DNA from: Neobacillus sp. Marseille-Q6967
GTDB lineage: Bacteria > Bacillota > Bacilli > Bacillales > Cytobacillaceae
Direction: 5' to 3'
Assembly (NCBI RefSeq): GCF_946151075.1
Contig: NZ_OX267715.1
Span: forward strand, 1,837,881-1,901,880
DNA length: 64,000 nt
The position numbers were made by a program, and so were the translations under genes. The notes beneath the pieces are model-generated. The model did not search any database, was not told where the DNA came from, and saw nothing but the letters and a program-made list of their open reading frames with translations. Numbering within the stretch: position 1 is the stretch's first letter; each line of letters opens with the position of its first letter. This document shows, in pieces, positions 18,604 to 30,336 of this stretch.

Positions 18604-19590
18604 TTAGGATTTGCTGTTATGGTCTACGTTAATAACGACATTTCCCTTCTTGTGTCCTTTCTCGACATAACTATGAGCTTCCACTATCTCTTCAAATAAG
18701 TACTGTCTATCAATGACTACTTTTAACATCCCTTTTTCAACAAGTTCTTTAAGGAAGTTTAGTGCCTCGGAAGTTTCAGGGGAATTCCTGCTTAATAGTA
18801 TTTTCTGGCTGCTTGTCAATTTAGTCCATAGCATTCGAACACTAGGTAACGGCTCGGTGATATTTATATAGGTACCGTCCTTCTTTAACACTTTCATACA
18901 ATTTGAAAAAGAACTCTTATTAACTGCTTCAAAGATCACATCATAAGTCTCTCCTGTACTCGAAAAATCTTCTATAGTGTAATCTATGACCTTATCGGTT
19001 CCTAGAGATTTCACCATTTCCACATTCTTGGTACTGCATACCCCTGTCACTTGGGCTCCGAAATACTTCGCAATCTGGACTGCATAACTTCCAACACTTC
19101 CTGAAGCACCATAGACAAGAACCTTTTGCCCACTCTGAATGTTCGCTTTTCTAAGAAAAAATAAAGCTGTACGTGCTCCAATTGGAATGGCTGCAGCTTC
19201 CTCATAAGTTATATTGGAAGGTTTAAGAGTGACTGGTCCATCCTCAGAAAGACACTTATATTCTGCATAAGCACCAAAACCCACTAGGGAAGCAGCAAAA
19301 ACCTGGTCACCTTCCTTAAACTTTTTGACATATTTGCCAACTGACTCAACTTCTCCTGCTAACTCCATCCCCAATATCTTTTTTTTGGGTTGTCTGAAAC
19401 CCAGTGTTATTCGGGCAGGGAGCCAAAAAGCGGGAGGGACTGTAAAACTTCGTGACCGAATATCTGCTACGGTTACTGTTGTCGCTTTTACCTTTACCAA
19501 GATTTCATTTTCTTTAGGGGCAGGTTTTTCTACCTCTGTCAGTTGAAGAACATTGGGAGGTCCGTACTTGGTATATACAATTGCTTTCAT
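18604..19590 (-). CDS. Quinone oxidoreductase-like MDR dehydrogenase
   Basis: 328 residues of the medium-chain dehydrogenase/reductase superfamily. GroES-like N-terminal half with VEVxxGVxxxDxxxR-type positions altered to VTVADIRSR, Rossmann half with [20 protein letters not shown] near residue 155 for NADPH. The four structural-zinc Cys and the catalytic-zinc ligands are missing, so it belongs to the zinc-free quinone-reductase branch. Reduces quinones or activated double bonds; exact substrate unknown. ATG at 19590 behind GGAGGAGGG. Probably co-transcribed with the VOC gene. Confidence 0.9.
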   Translation of the reverse strand: MKAIVYTKYGPPNVLQLTEVEKPAPKENEILVKVKATTVTVADIRSRSFTVPPAFWLPARITLGFRQPKKKILGMELAGEVESVGKYVKKFKEGDQVFAASLVGFGAYAEYKCLSEDGPVTLKPSNITYEEAAAIPIGARTALFFLRKANIQSGQKVLVYGASGSVGSYAVQIAKYFGAQVTGVCSTKNVEMVKSLGTDKVIDYTIEDFSSTGETYDVIFEAVNKSSFSNCMKVLKKDGTYINITEPLPSVRMLWTKLTSSQKILLSRNSPETSEALNFLKELVEKGMLKVVIDRQYLFEEIVEAHSYVEKGHKKGNVVINVDHNSKS

Positions 19591-19729
19591 CTACCCTCCT
19601 CCAATCCGCTATATTCTTTACTATCATACGAATTAAAGGCATAAATAGAACAATCGCTCATTTTTCATTCACTTTTACTTGAACATCTTAACTTCTCCAT
19701 TTTTTTAGTTTTTCCATCTAATATGTATA

Positions 19730-19761
19730 TAAAAAAAAAGAACCTTCAATCCAAAGGTTCT
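19730..19761 (-). terminator. mqo terminator
   Basis: AGAACCTT / AAGGTTCT hairpin (19739-19761) followed on the minus strand by nine T. Confidence 0.85.
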
Positions 19762-19797
19762 GTGTTTTCTTTCCATGATATTCTACAACAAAAGATT

Positions 19798-21300
19798 TTA
19801 ACTATAGACCAGTTCTTTTTCGCTTAGTCCAAGAGTCTGTGCAGTTGAAGTATGAATTTTTTGGAAAAGCTCTGGGTTCTCCATTAGTGACATGCCGTAA
19901 GAAGGAATCATTTCAATTATTTTTGATTCCCATTCTCCAAAATTTTGCGGGAAACATTTTTCTAATACCTCAAGCATAACATGAACGGCTGTAGAAGCAC
20001 CCGGTGAAGCTCCGAGCAATGCAGCGATTGAGCCATCAGCAGCGGTAATCACTTCCGTACCAAATTGAAGCGTTCCTTTGCCGCCAGCTTCCGTATCTTT
20101 GATTACTTGTACACGCTGGCCTGCTACTACTAAATCCCAATCCTCAGCTTTCGCGTTCGGAATAAACTCACGCAACTCTTCCATGCGCTGTTCTTTGGAT
20201 AACATCACTTGCTGAATCAGGTATTTTGTCAATGACATCTCTTTTGCACCTGCTGCCAACATCGTTAAGACATTATACGGTTTAACTGAACCAATCAAGT
20301 CAAAATTTGAACCAGTTTTTAAAAACTTAGGTGAGAAGCCGGCAAAAGGTCCAAATAGCAGTGATTTTTTATTGTCGATATATCTTGTGTCAAGATGCGG
20401 AACAGACATTGGCGGAGCACCCACTTTAGCTTTACCGTATACTTTTGCATGATGCTGGGCGATAACTTCTGGATTGTGACATACCATGAATAGTCCGCTT
20501 ACCGGGAATCCCCCAATATGTTTTGACTCAGGTATTCCTGTTTTTTGAAGTAATGGCAGACTTCCGCCTCCGCCTCCGATAAAGACAAATTTTGCTGTAT
20601 GTCGTTCGATGTTACCAGTAGACATATTCCACACTTTCAATTCCCATAAACCCTCATTAGTCCGTTTAATATCCTCAACTTGATGTTCGTAATTGATTTC
20701 AACGTTTTGATTCTTTAAGTAGTCAAACAACATGCGTGTTAACGCACCAAAGTTTACATCCGTTCCAGAATCGATTTTTGTTGCCGCTATTGGTTCATTT
20801 GATGTACGGCCTTCCATAATAAGCGGAATCCATTCCTTCAGCTTTTCAGGGTCATCAGAAAATTCCATTCCTTGAAACAGGGGATTGTTTGACAGCGCTT
20901 TAAAACGCTTTTTCAAAAACGTTACATTTTTTTCCCCTTGAACTAAACTCATATGTGGAATTGGCATGATAAAATCCTGCGGATTACGAATCAGATTGCT
21001 GTTTACTAGATAAGACCAGAACTGTCTAGAAAGCTGAAACTGTTCATTAATTTTTATTGCTTTGCTAATATCGATAGATCCGTCCGGTTTTTCGCTTGTG
21101 TAGTTAAGTTCGCAAAGTGCAGCATGCCCCGTTCCCGCATTATTCCATTCGTTAGAGCTTTCCTCTCCAGCATTTGCCAGTTTCTCAAACACTTTAATTT
21201 CCCATTCTGGTGCTAACTCTTTCAGTAATGATCCCAAAGTCGCGCTCATGACTCCGGCACCAATTAAGATAACGTCTGTTTTTTTCTGCAAGTAGCTCAT
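19798..21300 (-). CDS. mqo: Malate:quinone oxidoreductase
   Basis: FAD enzyme that oxidises malate to oxaloacetate and passes electrons to the quinone pool at the inner face of the membrane; 500 residues, normal length. N-terminal dinucleotide loop in [15 protein letters not shown] near residue 10, then [30 protein letters not shown], the Mqo signature, and a [17 protein letters not shown] loop near 240. Ends at KELVYS. ATG at 21300 behind AAGGAAGG. Monocistronic, with its own terminator; sits beside the glutamate synthase operon, so central carbon and nitrogen genes are adjacent. Confidence 0.96.
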   Translation of the reverse strand: MSYLQKKTDVILIGAGVMSATLGSLLKELAPEWEIKVFEKLANAGEESSNEWNNAGTGHAALCELNYTSEKPDGSIDISKAIKINEQFQLSRQFWSYLVNSNLIRNPQDFIMPIPHMSLVQGEKNVTFLKKRFKALSNNPLFQGMEFSDDPEKLKEWIPLIMEGRTSNEPIAATKIDSGTDVNFGALTRMLFDYLKNQNVEINYEHQVEDIKRTNEGLWELKVWNMSTGNIERHTAKFVFIGGGGGSLPLLQKTGIPESKHIGGFPVSGLFMVCHNPEVIAQHHAKVYGKAKVGAPPMSVPHLDTRYIDNKKSLLFGPFAGFSPKFLKTGSNFDLIGSVKPYNVLTMLAAGAKEMSLTKYLIQQVMLSKEQRMEELREFIPNAKAEDWDLVVAGQRVQVIKDTEAGGKGTLQFGTEVITAADGSIAALLGASPGASTAVHVMLEVLEKCFPQNFGEWESKIIEMIPSYGMSLMENPELFQKIHTSTAQTLGLSEKELVYS

Positions 21301-21656
21301 GACAACCTTCCTTATCCCTATATTGGCAAAAAAGAGTAGGCCACCCCTGCTTAGATGTTACAAAAAGCAAGGCACCACCTAGGAACACTCCTTTTCTGTC
21401 TTAATTATAATCCTATCATACTCTATTATAATGATTTATAGATTAAAATATCTAGTATTATCTAATAATTATAAGTTATTTAAGTAATTAATGTAATTAA
21501 AGTTATTAAAATAACTGCTATTTTACTATATTTTCGAAAATCTTTTTAGATAAGCAAAAAACAGGCACCATCCAATCATGATGATGCCTGTTGCTGTTGC
21601 GTTGGACACTTACGAAACTTTATAATATTAACAATCTTTTAGGATAGAAGGAGTTA
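21301..21656. other. Intergenic region upstream of mqo, 356 bases
   Basis: Contains the glt operon terminator (21553-21593) and a very AT-rich stretch with several TATAAT-like hexamers on the minus strand near 21400-21440. The next 90 bases before mqo are G-rich on the minus strand (GGTGGTGCC, GCAGGGGTGGCC) and could be a structured leader, but I could not fold a convincing stem or match a known riboswitch. Confidence 0.4.
21553..21593 (-). terminator. Terminator of the gltA-gltB operon
   Basis: AACAGGCA / TGCCTGTT hairpin with a T run (GTTTTTTGC) on the minus strand, 65 bases past the gltB stop. Confidence 0.8.
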
Positions 21657-23123
21657 CTAGACCATCAAGTATTTACTTACTTCCTTTGCGACTTCCCGTC
21701 CTTCATTGATCGCCCAAACGATAAGACTTTGACCTCTTCTGGCATCGCCTGCAGCAAATACACCTTCCACATTGGTTTTAAACTCACCGTATACAGCAGC
21801 AACCTTTTGATTGACCGCTTTCACCCCGAATTGGCTTAACAGAGGCTGCTCTGTCCCTTCAAAGCCTATGGCGATAAACACATACTGAGCTGGCCATACT
21901 TTTTCCGTTCCCGGGATTTCTTTAAAATAATAACGGCCTTCTTCATCCTTTAGTTTCTCCATTTGGATGGTATGAAGCTCTTTTACGTTCCCATTTTCAT
22001 CGGCAACGATTTTCTTCGTTTGAATCGAATATTGACGTGGATCTTCCCCAAATTTTGCTTCTGCTTCCTTATAAGCATAATCCATCGTATAAACGTTTGG
22101 ATAAGCCGGCCATAAATTATCAGAAGGTCGTTCAGCAGGCAATTGCGGGTGTTTTCCAAACTGAACGACACTGCGGCATTTTTGACGAAGCGCTGTTGCG
22201 ACACAGTCAGCACCTGTGTCCCCGCCGCCTATCACGATGACGTCTTTGCCTTCTACATTGATAAATTGACCATCTTCAAAATTCGAATCTAATAGACTTT
22301 TCGTTGATAGAGTTAAATAATCCATCGCAAAGTGAATTCCCTTTGCTTCACGGCCTTCCATTACTAAATCGCGCTGCTTTTGAGCACCTGTACAAAGGAT
22401 AACTGCATCGAACTGTTCTTGAAGTTCTGCCGCTGTGATATCTTTGCCCACTTCAGTATTCGTGATAAAGTCGATGCCTTCCTGTGTTAATAAACGGATC
22501 CGACGTTCTACCACTTCTTTTTCAAGCTTCATGTTCGGAATCCCATACATTAGCAAACCTCCAGGACGGTCGGCACGTTCAAAAACAGTTACCGAGTGTC
22601 CTGCTTGATTCAGCTGATCAGCAGCAGCCAAACCAGCAGGACCAGAACCGATAATTGCCACTTTCTTTCCGGTCCGTGAAGTTGGAATTCTTGGTGTAAT
22701 CCATCCGTTTTCAAAGCCTTTATCAATGATTGCTTGTTCAATATTCTTGATAGTTACGGCCGGGTCGGTAATTGCCAGTGTACAAGATCCTTCACACGGT
22801 GCCGGACATACCCTTCCGGTAAACTCAGGGAAATTATTCGTTTTCAGCAGCCGATCAAGTGCTTCTTTCCAACGGCCGCGAAAGACTAGATCATTCCACT
22901 CCGGGATTAGATTGTGAATCGGACAGCCTGATGTTGCTCCTTGAATTTCCATACCGATATGGCAGAAGGGAGTGGCGCAGTCCATGCACCGTGCCCCCTG
23001 TATACTTAACTTTTCATCAGAAAAAGGAACTGTATACTCTTTCCAGTCGTTTAGGCGTGTTAGAGGATTTCTTTCCCCGACTTTTTCGCGGGAATATTCC
23101 ATAAATCCTGTTGCTTTCCCCAT
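21657..23123 (-). CDS. gltB: Glutamate synthase (NADPH) small subunit
   Basis: 488 residues. Supplies electrons from NADPH to the large subunit. N-terminal Fe-S region with ARCMDCATPFCH, SGCPIHNLIPEWN and GRVCPAPCEGSC for two [4Fe-4S] clusters, then an FAD loop AIIGSGPAGLAAADQL near 155 and an NADPH loop VIVIGGGDTGADCV near 290. Named gltB following the Bacillus convention (gltD elsewhere). ATG at 23123 behind GGGGAGAGGG, 17 bases after the large-subunit stop, so one operon. Confidence 0.96.
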   Translation of the reverse strand: MGKATGFMEYSREKVGERNPLTRLNDWKEYTVPFSDEKLSIQGARCMDCATPFCHIGMEIQGATSGCPIHNLIPEWNDLVFRGRWKEALDRLLKTNNFPEFTGRVCPAPCEGSCTLAITDPAVTIKNIEQAIIDKGFENGWITPRIPTSRTGKKVAIIGSGPAGLAAADQLNQAGHSVTVFERADRPGGLLMYGIPNMKLEKEVVERRIRLLTQEGIDFITNTEVGKDITAAELQEQFDAVILCTGAQKQRDLVMEGREAKGIHFAMDYLTLSTKSLLDSNFEDGQFINVEGKDVIVIGGGDTGADCVATALRQKCRSVVQFGKHPQLPAERPSDNLWPAYPNVYTMDYAYKEAEAKFGEDPRQYSIQTKKIVADENGNVKELHTIQMEKLKDEEGRYYFKEIPGTEKVWPAQYVFIAIGFEGTEQPLLSQFGVKAVNQKVAAVYGEFKTNVEGVFAAGDARRGQSLIVWAINEGREVAKEVSKYLMV

Positions 23124-23140
23124 TTTCCCTCTCCCCTTTC

Positions 23141-26100
23141 TTAGCGGATTGCAGCTTCTTGCTGTTTAGATGGTTTTTGTAACGCTCCGGAATTCGCTAA
23201 AAAGGCACTCATAACGGCGTCTTCTTCCGATAGTCCTGCTTCTTTTTGCTCCTCGATCAAATGGATCATCCGTTTATAATCCTTAGGAATTACTTTTACA
23301 AATTTTTCAACAGTGTCTTCCCAGTTTTCAAGAACACAGCTCGCTTTTACACTTTCCGTATAACGGAAATGGTTTTCGATTAATGTTTTTAGCTCATCCC
23401 GATCGGCATGACTTGATACTTTTTCAAATTCAATTAATTCTTGGTTGCATAAACGCTTAAATGCATCCTTGTCCTCGGCTAAGACGTAAGCAATTCCACC
23501 GGACATTCCCGCTGCGAAGTTTTTGCCAACATTTCCTAAAATCACAACACGTCCGCCAGTCATATACTCACAGCCATGGTCGCCAATTCCTTCAACGACT
23601 ACATTAGCACCACTGTTACGAACGGCAAAACGTTCCCCCGCACGTCCGTTCATATAGGCTTCACCGCTGGTTGCCCCAATGAAAGCAACGTTTCCTGCGA
23701 TTACATTTTCTCCTGAAGCGATTTTCGTATGTGCATCTGCTCTAACGACGATTTTTCCGCCAGACAGACCTTTACCAACATAATCGTTCGCATCTCCTGT
23801 AAGATCAAGCGTCATTCCTTTCGGTACAAAAGCTCCAAAGCTTTGCCCGGCAGAACCTGTAAATCGTAAGGTAATGGTGTCCTCCGGAAGACCTTCTTCA
23901 CCGTAGCGTTTGGATATTTCACTTCCGACAATCGTACCAACTACGCGGTTTACATTCGTAATTGGGAAACTAATATCCACAGGTGTTCCCTGCTCTATAG
24001 CTGGCTGCACAGACGGCAGTATCTCTTTCATATCCAGCGTTTTTTCAATTCTATGATTTTGCGGACGCTTAAAGGTACGCGGTCCTTCAGGCTTGTAAAG
24101 TAAGGAAGTTAGATCCAAATCTTTAGCCTTCCAATGTGCTTTTGCCCGCTCACTCACCGTTAACACATCTGTACGGCCGACCATTTCCTCAACCGTTCTA
24201 AAACCAAGCTCGGCCATCGTCTCACGCACTTCCTGTGCAATAAAACGCATAAAGTTAACGATATAATCGGCTTCACCCGTAAACTTTTTACGAAGTTCTG
24301 GGTTTTGAGTGGCAATTCCTACTGGACATGTATCCAAATGACAGACGCGCATCATGACACAACCTAAGACAACTAGCGGGGCTGTTGCAAAGCCAAATTC
24401 CTCAGCACCCAGTAAGGCCGCCATGACGACATCCTTACCTGTCATTAATTTCCCATCTGTTTCAAGGACAACCCGATCTCGTAAACCATTCAGCATAAGT
24501 GTTTGATGTGCCTCCGCTAATCCAAGCTCCCAAGGTAATCCGGCGTGCTGAATGCTTGTTTTCGGTGATGCACCCGTTCCGCCATCGTAACCGCTGATAA
24601 CAATGACATCGGCTACTGCTTTAGCTACACCGGCAGCAATGGTTCCGACGCCGCCTTTCGATACAAGCTTTACGCTGATGCGGGCATCTCGATTGGCATT
24701 TTTCAAATCATGGATCAACTGTGCCAAATCCTCGATAGAGTATATGTCATGGTGCGGCGGCGGCGAAATTAAGCTGACCCCAGGTGTTGCCCCGCGAACG
24801 TCGGCAACCCATGGATAAACCTTTGTACCCATCAACTGGCCGCCTTCTCCAGGCTTTGCACCTTGCGCCATCTTAATTTGCAGCTCTTCGGCATTGACAA
24901 GGTAATGACTTTTTACACCAAAACGGCCGGAAGCGATTTGTTTAATCGCACTTCCTCTGTTATCGCCATTTTCATCTAACACAAAGCGGCTTGAATCTTC
25001 TCCGCCTTCACCGCTGTTGCTTTTTCCGCCTAAACGGTTCATCGCAATCGCTAATGTTTCATGCGCTTCCTTACTGATGGAGCCAAATGACATCGCACCT
25101 GTTTTAAAGCGGCGGACGATTGAATCGACGGATTCTACTTCTTCAATCGGCACTGCATGACGTGTGCCATTGAAAGAGAATAAATTACGTAAGAAGCCAA
25201 GTCTTTCTTCATTTGCCAGTGTCGAGTATTTTTTAAATAATTCATAATCACCGTTGCGGCAAGCCCATTGCAGAGTATGGATGGTTCCTGGATTAAAGGC
25301 ATGGTGCTCACCTTCACGTCTCCATTGGAAGTTACTTCCTGATTTTAATGTCTTGTCGGTCGATTCTGTATAAGCTTCAGCGTGGCGCATCTTCGCTTCT
25401 TTCGCGATGGTGTCTAAACCAATTCCTCCGAGCTGGGAAACGGTTCCCGTGAAGTAGCGGTCAATGACATCCGAGCTGATTCCAACGGCTTCGAAGATTT
25501 GTGCACCACGGTAGCTTTGCACGGTGGATATTCCCATTTTGGACATGACCTTCACAACACCCTCGGTCATAGCGTACAAGTATTTTTCAACCGCTTCTTG
25601 ATATGCGAACGGTAAAGTTCCTTCTTGAATAGCTTGTTGATAAATCGAGAACACAAGATAAGGGTTAACCGCATCAACGCCATATCCAAGCAGCACTGCA
25701 AAATGGTGAACTTCTCGCACTTCCCCGGTTTCAACAATGATGCTGGCCCTCGTTCTTAATCCTTCACGAATTAAGTGCTGATGAAGGGCACTTGCTGCCA
25801 ATAACGATGGAATCGCAGTTTCTTTTTCATTCATGTTACGGTCAGACAGAATAATCAAGCTAGCCCCGTCCTCAATGGCTTCCTCTGCTTGACGGCAAAT
25901 TAAGTTAAGGCTGTTCTCTAAATCCTCAGCGAATAAGATTTCAATCACTTTACTCTTAAATGATTCGCTAATCTTTAATTCTTCTAGCTGGCTGTTGGTA
26001 AGGATCGGTGTCTCCAGCTGAATCCGACTGCAATTTTCTGCTGATGGGTGAAGTAAATTCCCTTCCGCTCCTAAATAGGAAATGGTTGAAGTGACGATTG

Positions 26101-27688
26101 CTTCACGAATCGAGTCAATCGGCGGATTCGTTACTTGGGCAAATAATTGCTTAAAGTAGTTAAACAAAGTTTGAGGCCGATCTGATAAAACAGCAAGCGG
26201 CATATCATTTCCCATCGCTCCAAGCGGATCCTTGCCTTCGGTCACAGCTGGAAGGATATATTTTTGAATATCTTCATACGTATATCCAAACGCTTTTTGG
26301 CGGACCAATAAATCAGCCGGGATCTCTCCCTCTGCCTCTATCTTTTCTTCCAATCGGACAAGCTGGTCATCAAGCCATTGCTGATACGGCTGTTGTCCTG
26401 CCAATTCGGATTTAATTTCCTCATCGGAGATAATTCGTCCTTCTTCTAAATCAATTAAAAGCATTTTTCCTGGTCGCAGGCGCTCTTTGTATAACACCTT
26501 TTCCGGCTCTACATCGATAACGCCAACCTCTGAGGAAAAAATAATATAATCATCATCGGTAACGTAATAACGGGCCGGACGAAGACCGTTCCGGTCCAAA
26601 ATGGCGCCAATCTGTTTTCCATCTGTAAACGAAATGGCTGATGGTCCATCCCAAGGTTCCATTAAAGAGCTGTGGTATTCATAAAAAGCCCGTTTTTCAT
26701 CTGTTATATGTGGATTATCAGACCATGGCTCTGGAACGAGCATCATGGCTGCGTGCGCTGGTTTTCGGCCGGCAAGTACCAAAAATTCAAGTGCATTGTC
26801 TAAAATTGAGGAATCACTTCCATCTGTATCGAGGATTGGCAGTACTTTTTCCAAATCGGTTCCAAACGCCTCCGAAACGAATTGTTTTTCACGTGCCTTC
26901 ATCCATTGGATATTTCCCTGCAGTGTATTAATTTCGCCGTTATGTATCAAATAACGGTTCGGATGTGCTCTTTCCCAACTGGGAAAAGTGTTTGTACTAA
27001 AGCGTGAATGCACTAAAGCAAACGCAGAGACGAAATTCTCATCCTGCAAATCCAGATAGAACTGGTCTACTTGTTCCGGTGTCAACAGCCCTTTGTAAAC
27101 AATGGTTCTGCTAGATAGACTAGCAAAATAAAAGCGATAGTCTGATAGGCTTGCCCATTTTTCTGCTTGTTTCCGAATCACATATAATTTTCGTTCAAAC
27201 GCCAATGAATCCGTACTATTTTCGTTGTAAGCTACAAACAATTGACGAATAACAGGACAACTTTCCTGTGCCGTCACCCCTATATTTTCGGCATCGACAG
27301 GAACCGTTCTCCAGCCAAGCACCTTTTGCCCCTCTTGTTCGACCAATTTATTGATATACGTTTCAATTTCTTCCCGTTCCGCATCATTCTTAGAGAAAAA
27401 CAGCATCCCCACACCGTATTTCCCTTTTTCGGGTAAGTTCATTGCTGAACATTCTTGGCGGAAAAATCGATCCGGTATTTGAACCATAAGTCCAGCGCCA
27501 TCGCCTGTAAGCGGGTCACTTCCCTGTCCGCCGCGATGATCTAATTGACAAAGCATTTTTAGTCCTTTTGCCACAATATGATGTGTGGCATTCCCTTTTA
27601 TGTGAGCATATAACCCGATTCCACAGGCATCATGTTCAAATTCAGGACGGTAGAGACCTTGTGCTTTTGGTAGTTGATGATATGTCAT
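23141..27688 (-). CDS. gltA: Glutamate synthase large subunit
   Basis: 1515 residues from the ATG at 27688, chosen over the in-frame ATG at 27736 because AGGGAGAG lies seven bases before it. Makes two glutamates from glutamine and 2-oxoglutarate. Order: class-II glutamine amidotransferase with the nucleophile Cys22 in HDACGIG (exposed after propeptide cleavage), central domain, FMN-binding TIM barrel containing [12 protein letters not shown] and [11 protein letters not shown], the 3Fe-4S Cys cluster [13 protein letters not shown], and the C-terminal GXGXG beta-helix with repeated GNV/GG motifs. Divergent gltC and its promoter lie just upstream. Confidence 0.97.
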   Translation of the reverse strand: MTYHQLPKAQGLYRPEFEHDACGIGLYAHIKGNATHHIVAKGLKMLCQLDHRGGQGSDPLTGDGAGLMVQIPDRFFRQECSAMNLPEKGKYGVGMLFFSKNDAEREEIETYINKLVEQEGQKVLGWRTVPVDAENIGVTAQESCPVIRQLFVAYNENSTDSLAFERKLYVIRKQAEKWASLSDYRFYFASLSSRTIVYKGLLTPEQVDQFYLDLQDENFVSAFALVHSRFSTNTFPSWERAHPNRYLIHNGEINTLQGNIQWMKAREKQFVSEAFGTDLEKVLPILDTDGSDSSILDNALEFLVLAGRKPAHAAMMLVPEPWSDNPHITDEKRAFYEYHSSLMEPWDGPSAISFTDGKQIGAILDRNGLRPARYYVTDDDYIIFSSEVGVIDVEPEKVLYKERLRPGKMLLIDLEEGRIISDEEIKSELAGQQPYQQWLDDQLVRLEEKIEAEGEIPADLLVRQKAFGYTYEDIQKYILPAVTEGKDPLGAMGNDMPLAVLSDRPQTLFNYFKQLFAQVTNPPIDSIREAIVTSTISYLGAEGNLLHPSAENCSRIQLETPILTNSQLEELKISESFKSKVIEILFAEDLENSLNLICRQAEEAIEDGASLIILSDRNMNEKETAIPSLLAASALHQHLIREGLRTRASIIVETGEVREVHHFAVLLGYGVDAVNPYLVFSIYQQAIQEGTLPFAYQEAVEKYLYAMTEGVVKVMSKMGISTVQSYRGAQIFEAVGISSDVIDRYFTGTVSQLGGIGLDTIAKEAKMRHAEAYTESTDKTLKSGSNFQWRREGEHHAFNPGTIHTLQWACRNGDYELFKKYSTLANEERLGFLRNLFSFNGTRHAVPIEEVESVDSIVRRFKTGAMSFGSISKEAHETLAIAMNRLGGKSNSGEGGEDSSRFVLDENGDNRGSAIKQIASGRFGVKSHYLVNAEELQIKMAQGAKPGEGGQLMGTKVYPWVADVRGATPGVSLISPPPHHDIYSIEDLAQLIHDLKNANRDARISVKLVSKGGVGTIAAGVAKAVADVIVISGYDGGTGASPKTSIQHAGLPWELGLAEAHQTLMLNGLRDRVVLETDGKLMTGKDVVMAALLGAEEFGFATAPLVVLGCVMMRVCHLDTCPVGIATQNPELRKKFTGEADYIVNFMRFIAQEVRETMAELGFRTVEEMVGRTDVLTVSERAKAHWKAKDLDLTSLLYKPEGPRTFKRPQNHRIEKTLDMKEILPSVQPAIEQGTPVDISFPITNVNRVVGTIVGSEISKRYGEEGLPEDTITLRFTGSAGQSFGAFVPKGMTLDLTGDANDYVGKGLSGGKIVVRADAHTKIASGENVIAGNVAFIGATSGEAYMNGRAGERFAVRNSGANVVVEGIGDHGCEYMTGGRVVILGNVGKNFAAGMSGGIAYVLAEDKDAFKRLCNQELIEFEKVSSHADRDELKTLIENHFRYTESVKASCVLENWEDTVEKFVKVIPKDYKRMIHLIEEQKEAGLSEEDAVMSAFLANSGALQKPSKQQEAAIR

Positions 27689-27734
27689 ATAAAATCTCTC
27701 CCTGTTGATTGTTGTCGAAATATTGTATATAAAC

Positions 27735-27763
27735 ATTGTAGGTTTTCTTATTTATACAAACAA
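27735..27763 (-). promoter_or_regulatory. gltA promoter
   Basis: On the minus strand TTGTTT (27758-27763), exactly 17 bases, TACAAT (27735-27740), about 47 bases before the gltA start. Its -35 overlaps the dyad at 27752-27770. Confidence 0.7.
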
Positions 27764-27770
27764 TATATAA
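27752..27770. promoter_or_regulatory. Candidate GltC-binding dyad
   Basis: TTATA-N9-TATAA, of the T-N11-A form used by LysR regulators, lies over the gltA -35 and 50 bases before gltC. GltC of B. subtilis binds such dyads between the same two genes. Site assigned by analogy. Confidence 0.5.
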
Positions 27771-27819
27771 TTTATATTAAATTAATCTATTTTTTATATG
27801 AATAAAAGGAGAAATAAAA

Positions 27820-28722
27820 GTGGAGCTTCGTCAATTACGTTATTTTATCGAGGTGGCGGAACGGCAGCACGTGACAGAGGCAGCTGAAAATTTAAACGTT
27901 GCCCAATCAGCTGTTAGCTATCAAATTACAAAGCTTGAAGAGGAGCTGGGAGTTAAGCTATTAGAACGAGTCGGTAGAAACATTAAGGTGACACAAATCG
28001 GAAATGTTTTTTTACCATTTGTAAAAAGTGCCTTAAAAACACTTGAAGAAGGAAGGGAAAAAGTAGACGAATATCTTGATCCCCAAGCAGGAACGATTAA
28101 AATTGGGTACCCTACAAGTCTGGCCAGATATTGGCTTCCAAATGTGATTTCAGCTTATAAGGTAGATATGCCCAATGTTAACTTCCATTTGCGACAAGGC
28201 TCCTATGCCTACTTAATTGACGCGGTTAAAAACGGTGAAATCGACCTAGCTTTTCTCGGTCCTGTCCCCATGAAGGATCCGGATCTAGAAGCTAAGATTT
28301 TATTTACGGAAAATATCATTGCTTTACTTCCTAGTCATCACCCCTTTGCCGATAGAAAAAGTTTATCTTTAGGTGACTTGCGAACAGATCCATTCGTCTT
28401 ATTTCCAAACGGGTATATCCTTCGAAAAATTGCTGTGGAGGCCTGTCATGAGGCGGGTTTCGAACCGAACATTGCATCCGAAGGGGAGGATATGGATGCT
28501 TTAAAAGGACTCGTTTCCGCAGGAATCGGCGTTAGCCTATTACCTGAGAGTACATTCTATGACTCTATTCCCCGATTCACAGTTAAAGTTCCGATTGAAA
28601 CACCAAAGGCCATGCGTACAGTTGGAGTTATTATTCCAAAACATCGTGACATTGCACCAGCCGAAAAGAATTTCTATCAATTCCTAATCCAATTCTTCAG
28701 TAGGTTGGACCAGTATAAATAA
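27820..28722 (+). CDS. gltC: LysR-family activator of glutamate synthase
   Basis: 300 residues; GTG start at 27820 with AAAAGGAGA. N-terminal helix-turn-helix (HVTEAAENLNVAQSAVSYQI) and LysR substrate domain. Activates gltAB when 2-oxoglutarate is abundant and opposes it with glutamate, as known for B. subtilis GltC. Divergent from gltA with a 131-base shared regulatory region. The gdhA-linked LysR at 9440-10351 is a close paralogue. Confidence 0.94.
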   Translation: MELRQLRYFIEVAERQHVTEAAENLNVAQSAVSYQITKLEEELGVKLLERVGRNIKVTQIGNVFLPFVKSALKTLEEGREKVDEYLDPQAGTIKIGYPTSLARYWLPNVISAYKVDMPNVNFHLRQGSYAYLIDAVKNGEIDLAFLGPVPMKDPDLEAKILFTENIIALLPSHHPFADRKSLSLGDLRTDPFVLFPNGYILRKIAVEACHEAGFEPNIASEGEDMDALKGLVSAGIGVSLLPESTFYDSIPRFTVKVPIETPKAMRTVGVIIPKHRDIAPAEKNFYQFLIQFFSRLDQYK

Positions 28723-28775
28723 TGAGTGTTGTAATAAATGTGTTCAAATTCGTTTTAGCGTAAACTTTTTGCATA

Positions 28776-28835
28776 AAAAATAAGCCAATACAGACAATTT
28801 ACACATTAAATTTTGTCTGTTTTGGCTTATTAAAA
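28776..28835. terminator. Bidirectional terminator between gltC and phoU
   Basis: About 19-base arms (AATAAGCCAATACAGACAA and its near complement, 28779-28797 and 28812-28831) with A and T runs outside; serves both converging genes. Confidence 0.85.
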
Positions 28836-28876
28836 ATTAAAATGAAGCTCAAGAAAAGGGAAATCTTCTTTATCAA

Positions 28877-29536
28877 CTATGCATTTAAATCATAACGTTT
28901 TCCTGTTACAAGGTATATAACATGCTCAGCAATGTTGGTAGAATGGTCCGCAACCCTTTCAATATATCTGCACACAAAAGCTAATTGTGTGATTTGATTA
29001 GTTTTATCCGGGTTTTTTTGGATATAGCCCATAAGTTCTTTAATTAATATTCCGTACATTTCATCAACTTTATCATCTTTCTTTGCACAGTTTTTTGCAA
29101 GGTCTACATCTTCCTTTAGAAATGATGTTAAAGAATTGCTTAGCATTTCCAAGGCTAAATCCATCATTTTCGGAATGTCGACAATTTCTTTTATATGCTT
29201 TTCGTCACCAATATGTAAGGTTGATTTCGCAATATTGACTGCATTATCTGCTATTCGTTCGACTTCAGAAGAAATTTTTAAAGCAACAATAATTCTTCGA
29301 AGGTCTCTTGCGACAGGAGACTCCTTTGCGATTAGTACAATAGCCTTATTGTTAATTTCATGCTCCAAATCATCAATGATGGTATCATTCTGAATAATCT
29401 CTTTTGCCTTTTCAAGATCCTGCTGAATGAGAGTATTAATACTTTCTTTAATGGCACTCTCTGATTTCCTTGCCATTTCAATTAGCAGGTCATTCAATTC
29501 TTTTAAATTGTTATCAAAGTTCGATCTTGTACTCAT
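28877..29536 (-). CDS. phoU: Phosphate signalling regulator PhoU
   Basis: 219 residues from the ATG at 29536, which has AGGGGTGA before it (the GTG at 29545 does not). Two three-helix PhoU bundles with the repeated ExxxDxxEH-type metal sites (IDDLEHEINNKA near 55; KVDEMYGIL near 155). Moderates phosphate uptake by Pst and signalling to PhoR. Last gene of the pst operon, 14 bases after pstB. B. subtilis itself lacks an adjacent phoU, so this layout is closer to other Bacillaceae. Confidence 0.94.
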   Translation of the reverse strand: MSTRSNFDNNLKELNDLLIEMARKSESAIKESINTLIQQDLEKAKEIIQNDTIIDDLEHEINNKAIVLIAKESPVARDLRRIIVALKISSEVERIADNAVNIAKSTLHIGDEKHIKEIVDIPKMMDLALEMLSNSLTSFLKEDVDLAKNCAKKDDKVDEMYGILIKELMGYIQKNPDKTNQITQLAFVCRYIERVADHSTNIAEHVIYLVTGKRYDLNA

Positions 29537-29550
29537 AAAAATCACCCCTA

Positions 29551-30324
29551 TTATCCAAATCTTCCTGTTATATACCCTTCTGTTCGTTCGTCCGATGGGT
29601 TAGAGAAAATGGTTGAAGTGTCATCAAGTTCAATAAGTTCTCCCATCAAAAAGAACGCTGTTTTATCCGATACCCTTGAAGCTTGCTGCATATTGTGTGT
29701 AACAATAACAATGGTATATTTCTCTTTTAGTTCTAAAATTAGTTCTTCTATTTTTAACGTAGAAATAGGATCTAGTGCGGATGTAGGCTCGTCCATTAGT
29801 AAGACATCAGGCTTGGTGGCAAGAGCCCTGGCAATGCATAACCTTTGTTGCTGTCCTCCGGAAAGACCGAGAGCAGGAGCTTGTAACCGGTCCTTTACTT
29901 CATCCCACAAGGCAACATCCATCAATGATTTCGTGACAATCTCATCAAGATGCGGCTTTCTTTTGGTACCGTGGACCCTAGGTCCGTAGGCGACATTATC
30001 ATAAATCGACTGGGGGAAAGGATTTCCCTTTTGAAAAACCATCCCAACATTTTTTCGCAGTTCCACCAGATCCAGTTTTTCATTTAGGATATTCTGACCA
30101 TTGTAGTTAATTTCTCCTGTCATTTTTACATTTGGAACATAGTTAATCATCAGGTTAAGAGTCTTAATAAAAGTGGACTTTCCACAACCGGACGGACCAA
30201 TAATCGCCGTTACCTCTTTTTTATTGATCGGAAAATTGATATTTTTTAGGGCATGGTGATCGCCATACCATAGATTTAAATCTTTAATATCAAAAATGGC
30301 TCTTGTGCTTGTAGCAGTTGACAA
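29551..30324 (-). CDS. pstB: Phosphate ABC transporter ATPase
   Basis: 257 residues; powers PstCA-mediated phosphate import. Walker [10 protein letters not shown] near 43, signature LSGGQQQRL near 155, Walker [13 protein letters not shown] near 175, H-loop VTHNMQQ. TTG start at 30324 with AAGGAGGAAG. One of two consecutive pstB copies, 12 bases after the other, as with the pstBA/pstBB pair in B. subtilis. Confidence 0.96.
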   Translation of the reverse strand: MSTATSTRAIFDIKDLNLWYGDHHALKNINFPINKKEVTAIIGPSGCGKSTFIKTLNLMINYVPNVKMTGEINYNGQNILNEKLDLVELRKNVGMVFQKGNPFPQSIYDNVAYGPRVHGTKRKPHLDEIVTKSLMDVALWDEVKDRLQAPALGLSGGQQQRLCIARALATKPDVLLMDEPTSALDPISTLKIEELILELKEKYTIVIVTHNMQQASRVSDKTAFFLMGELIELDDTSTIFSNPSDERTEGYITGRFG

Positions 30325-30336
30325 TTTGCTTCCTCC

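Noticed and set aside
24603..24818. Plus-strand ORFs inside gltA, katalase, mqo and other long genes
   Set aside because: They lie opposite strongly conserved coding sequence and lack ribosome sites; shadows of the real genes.
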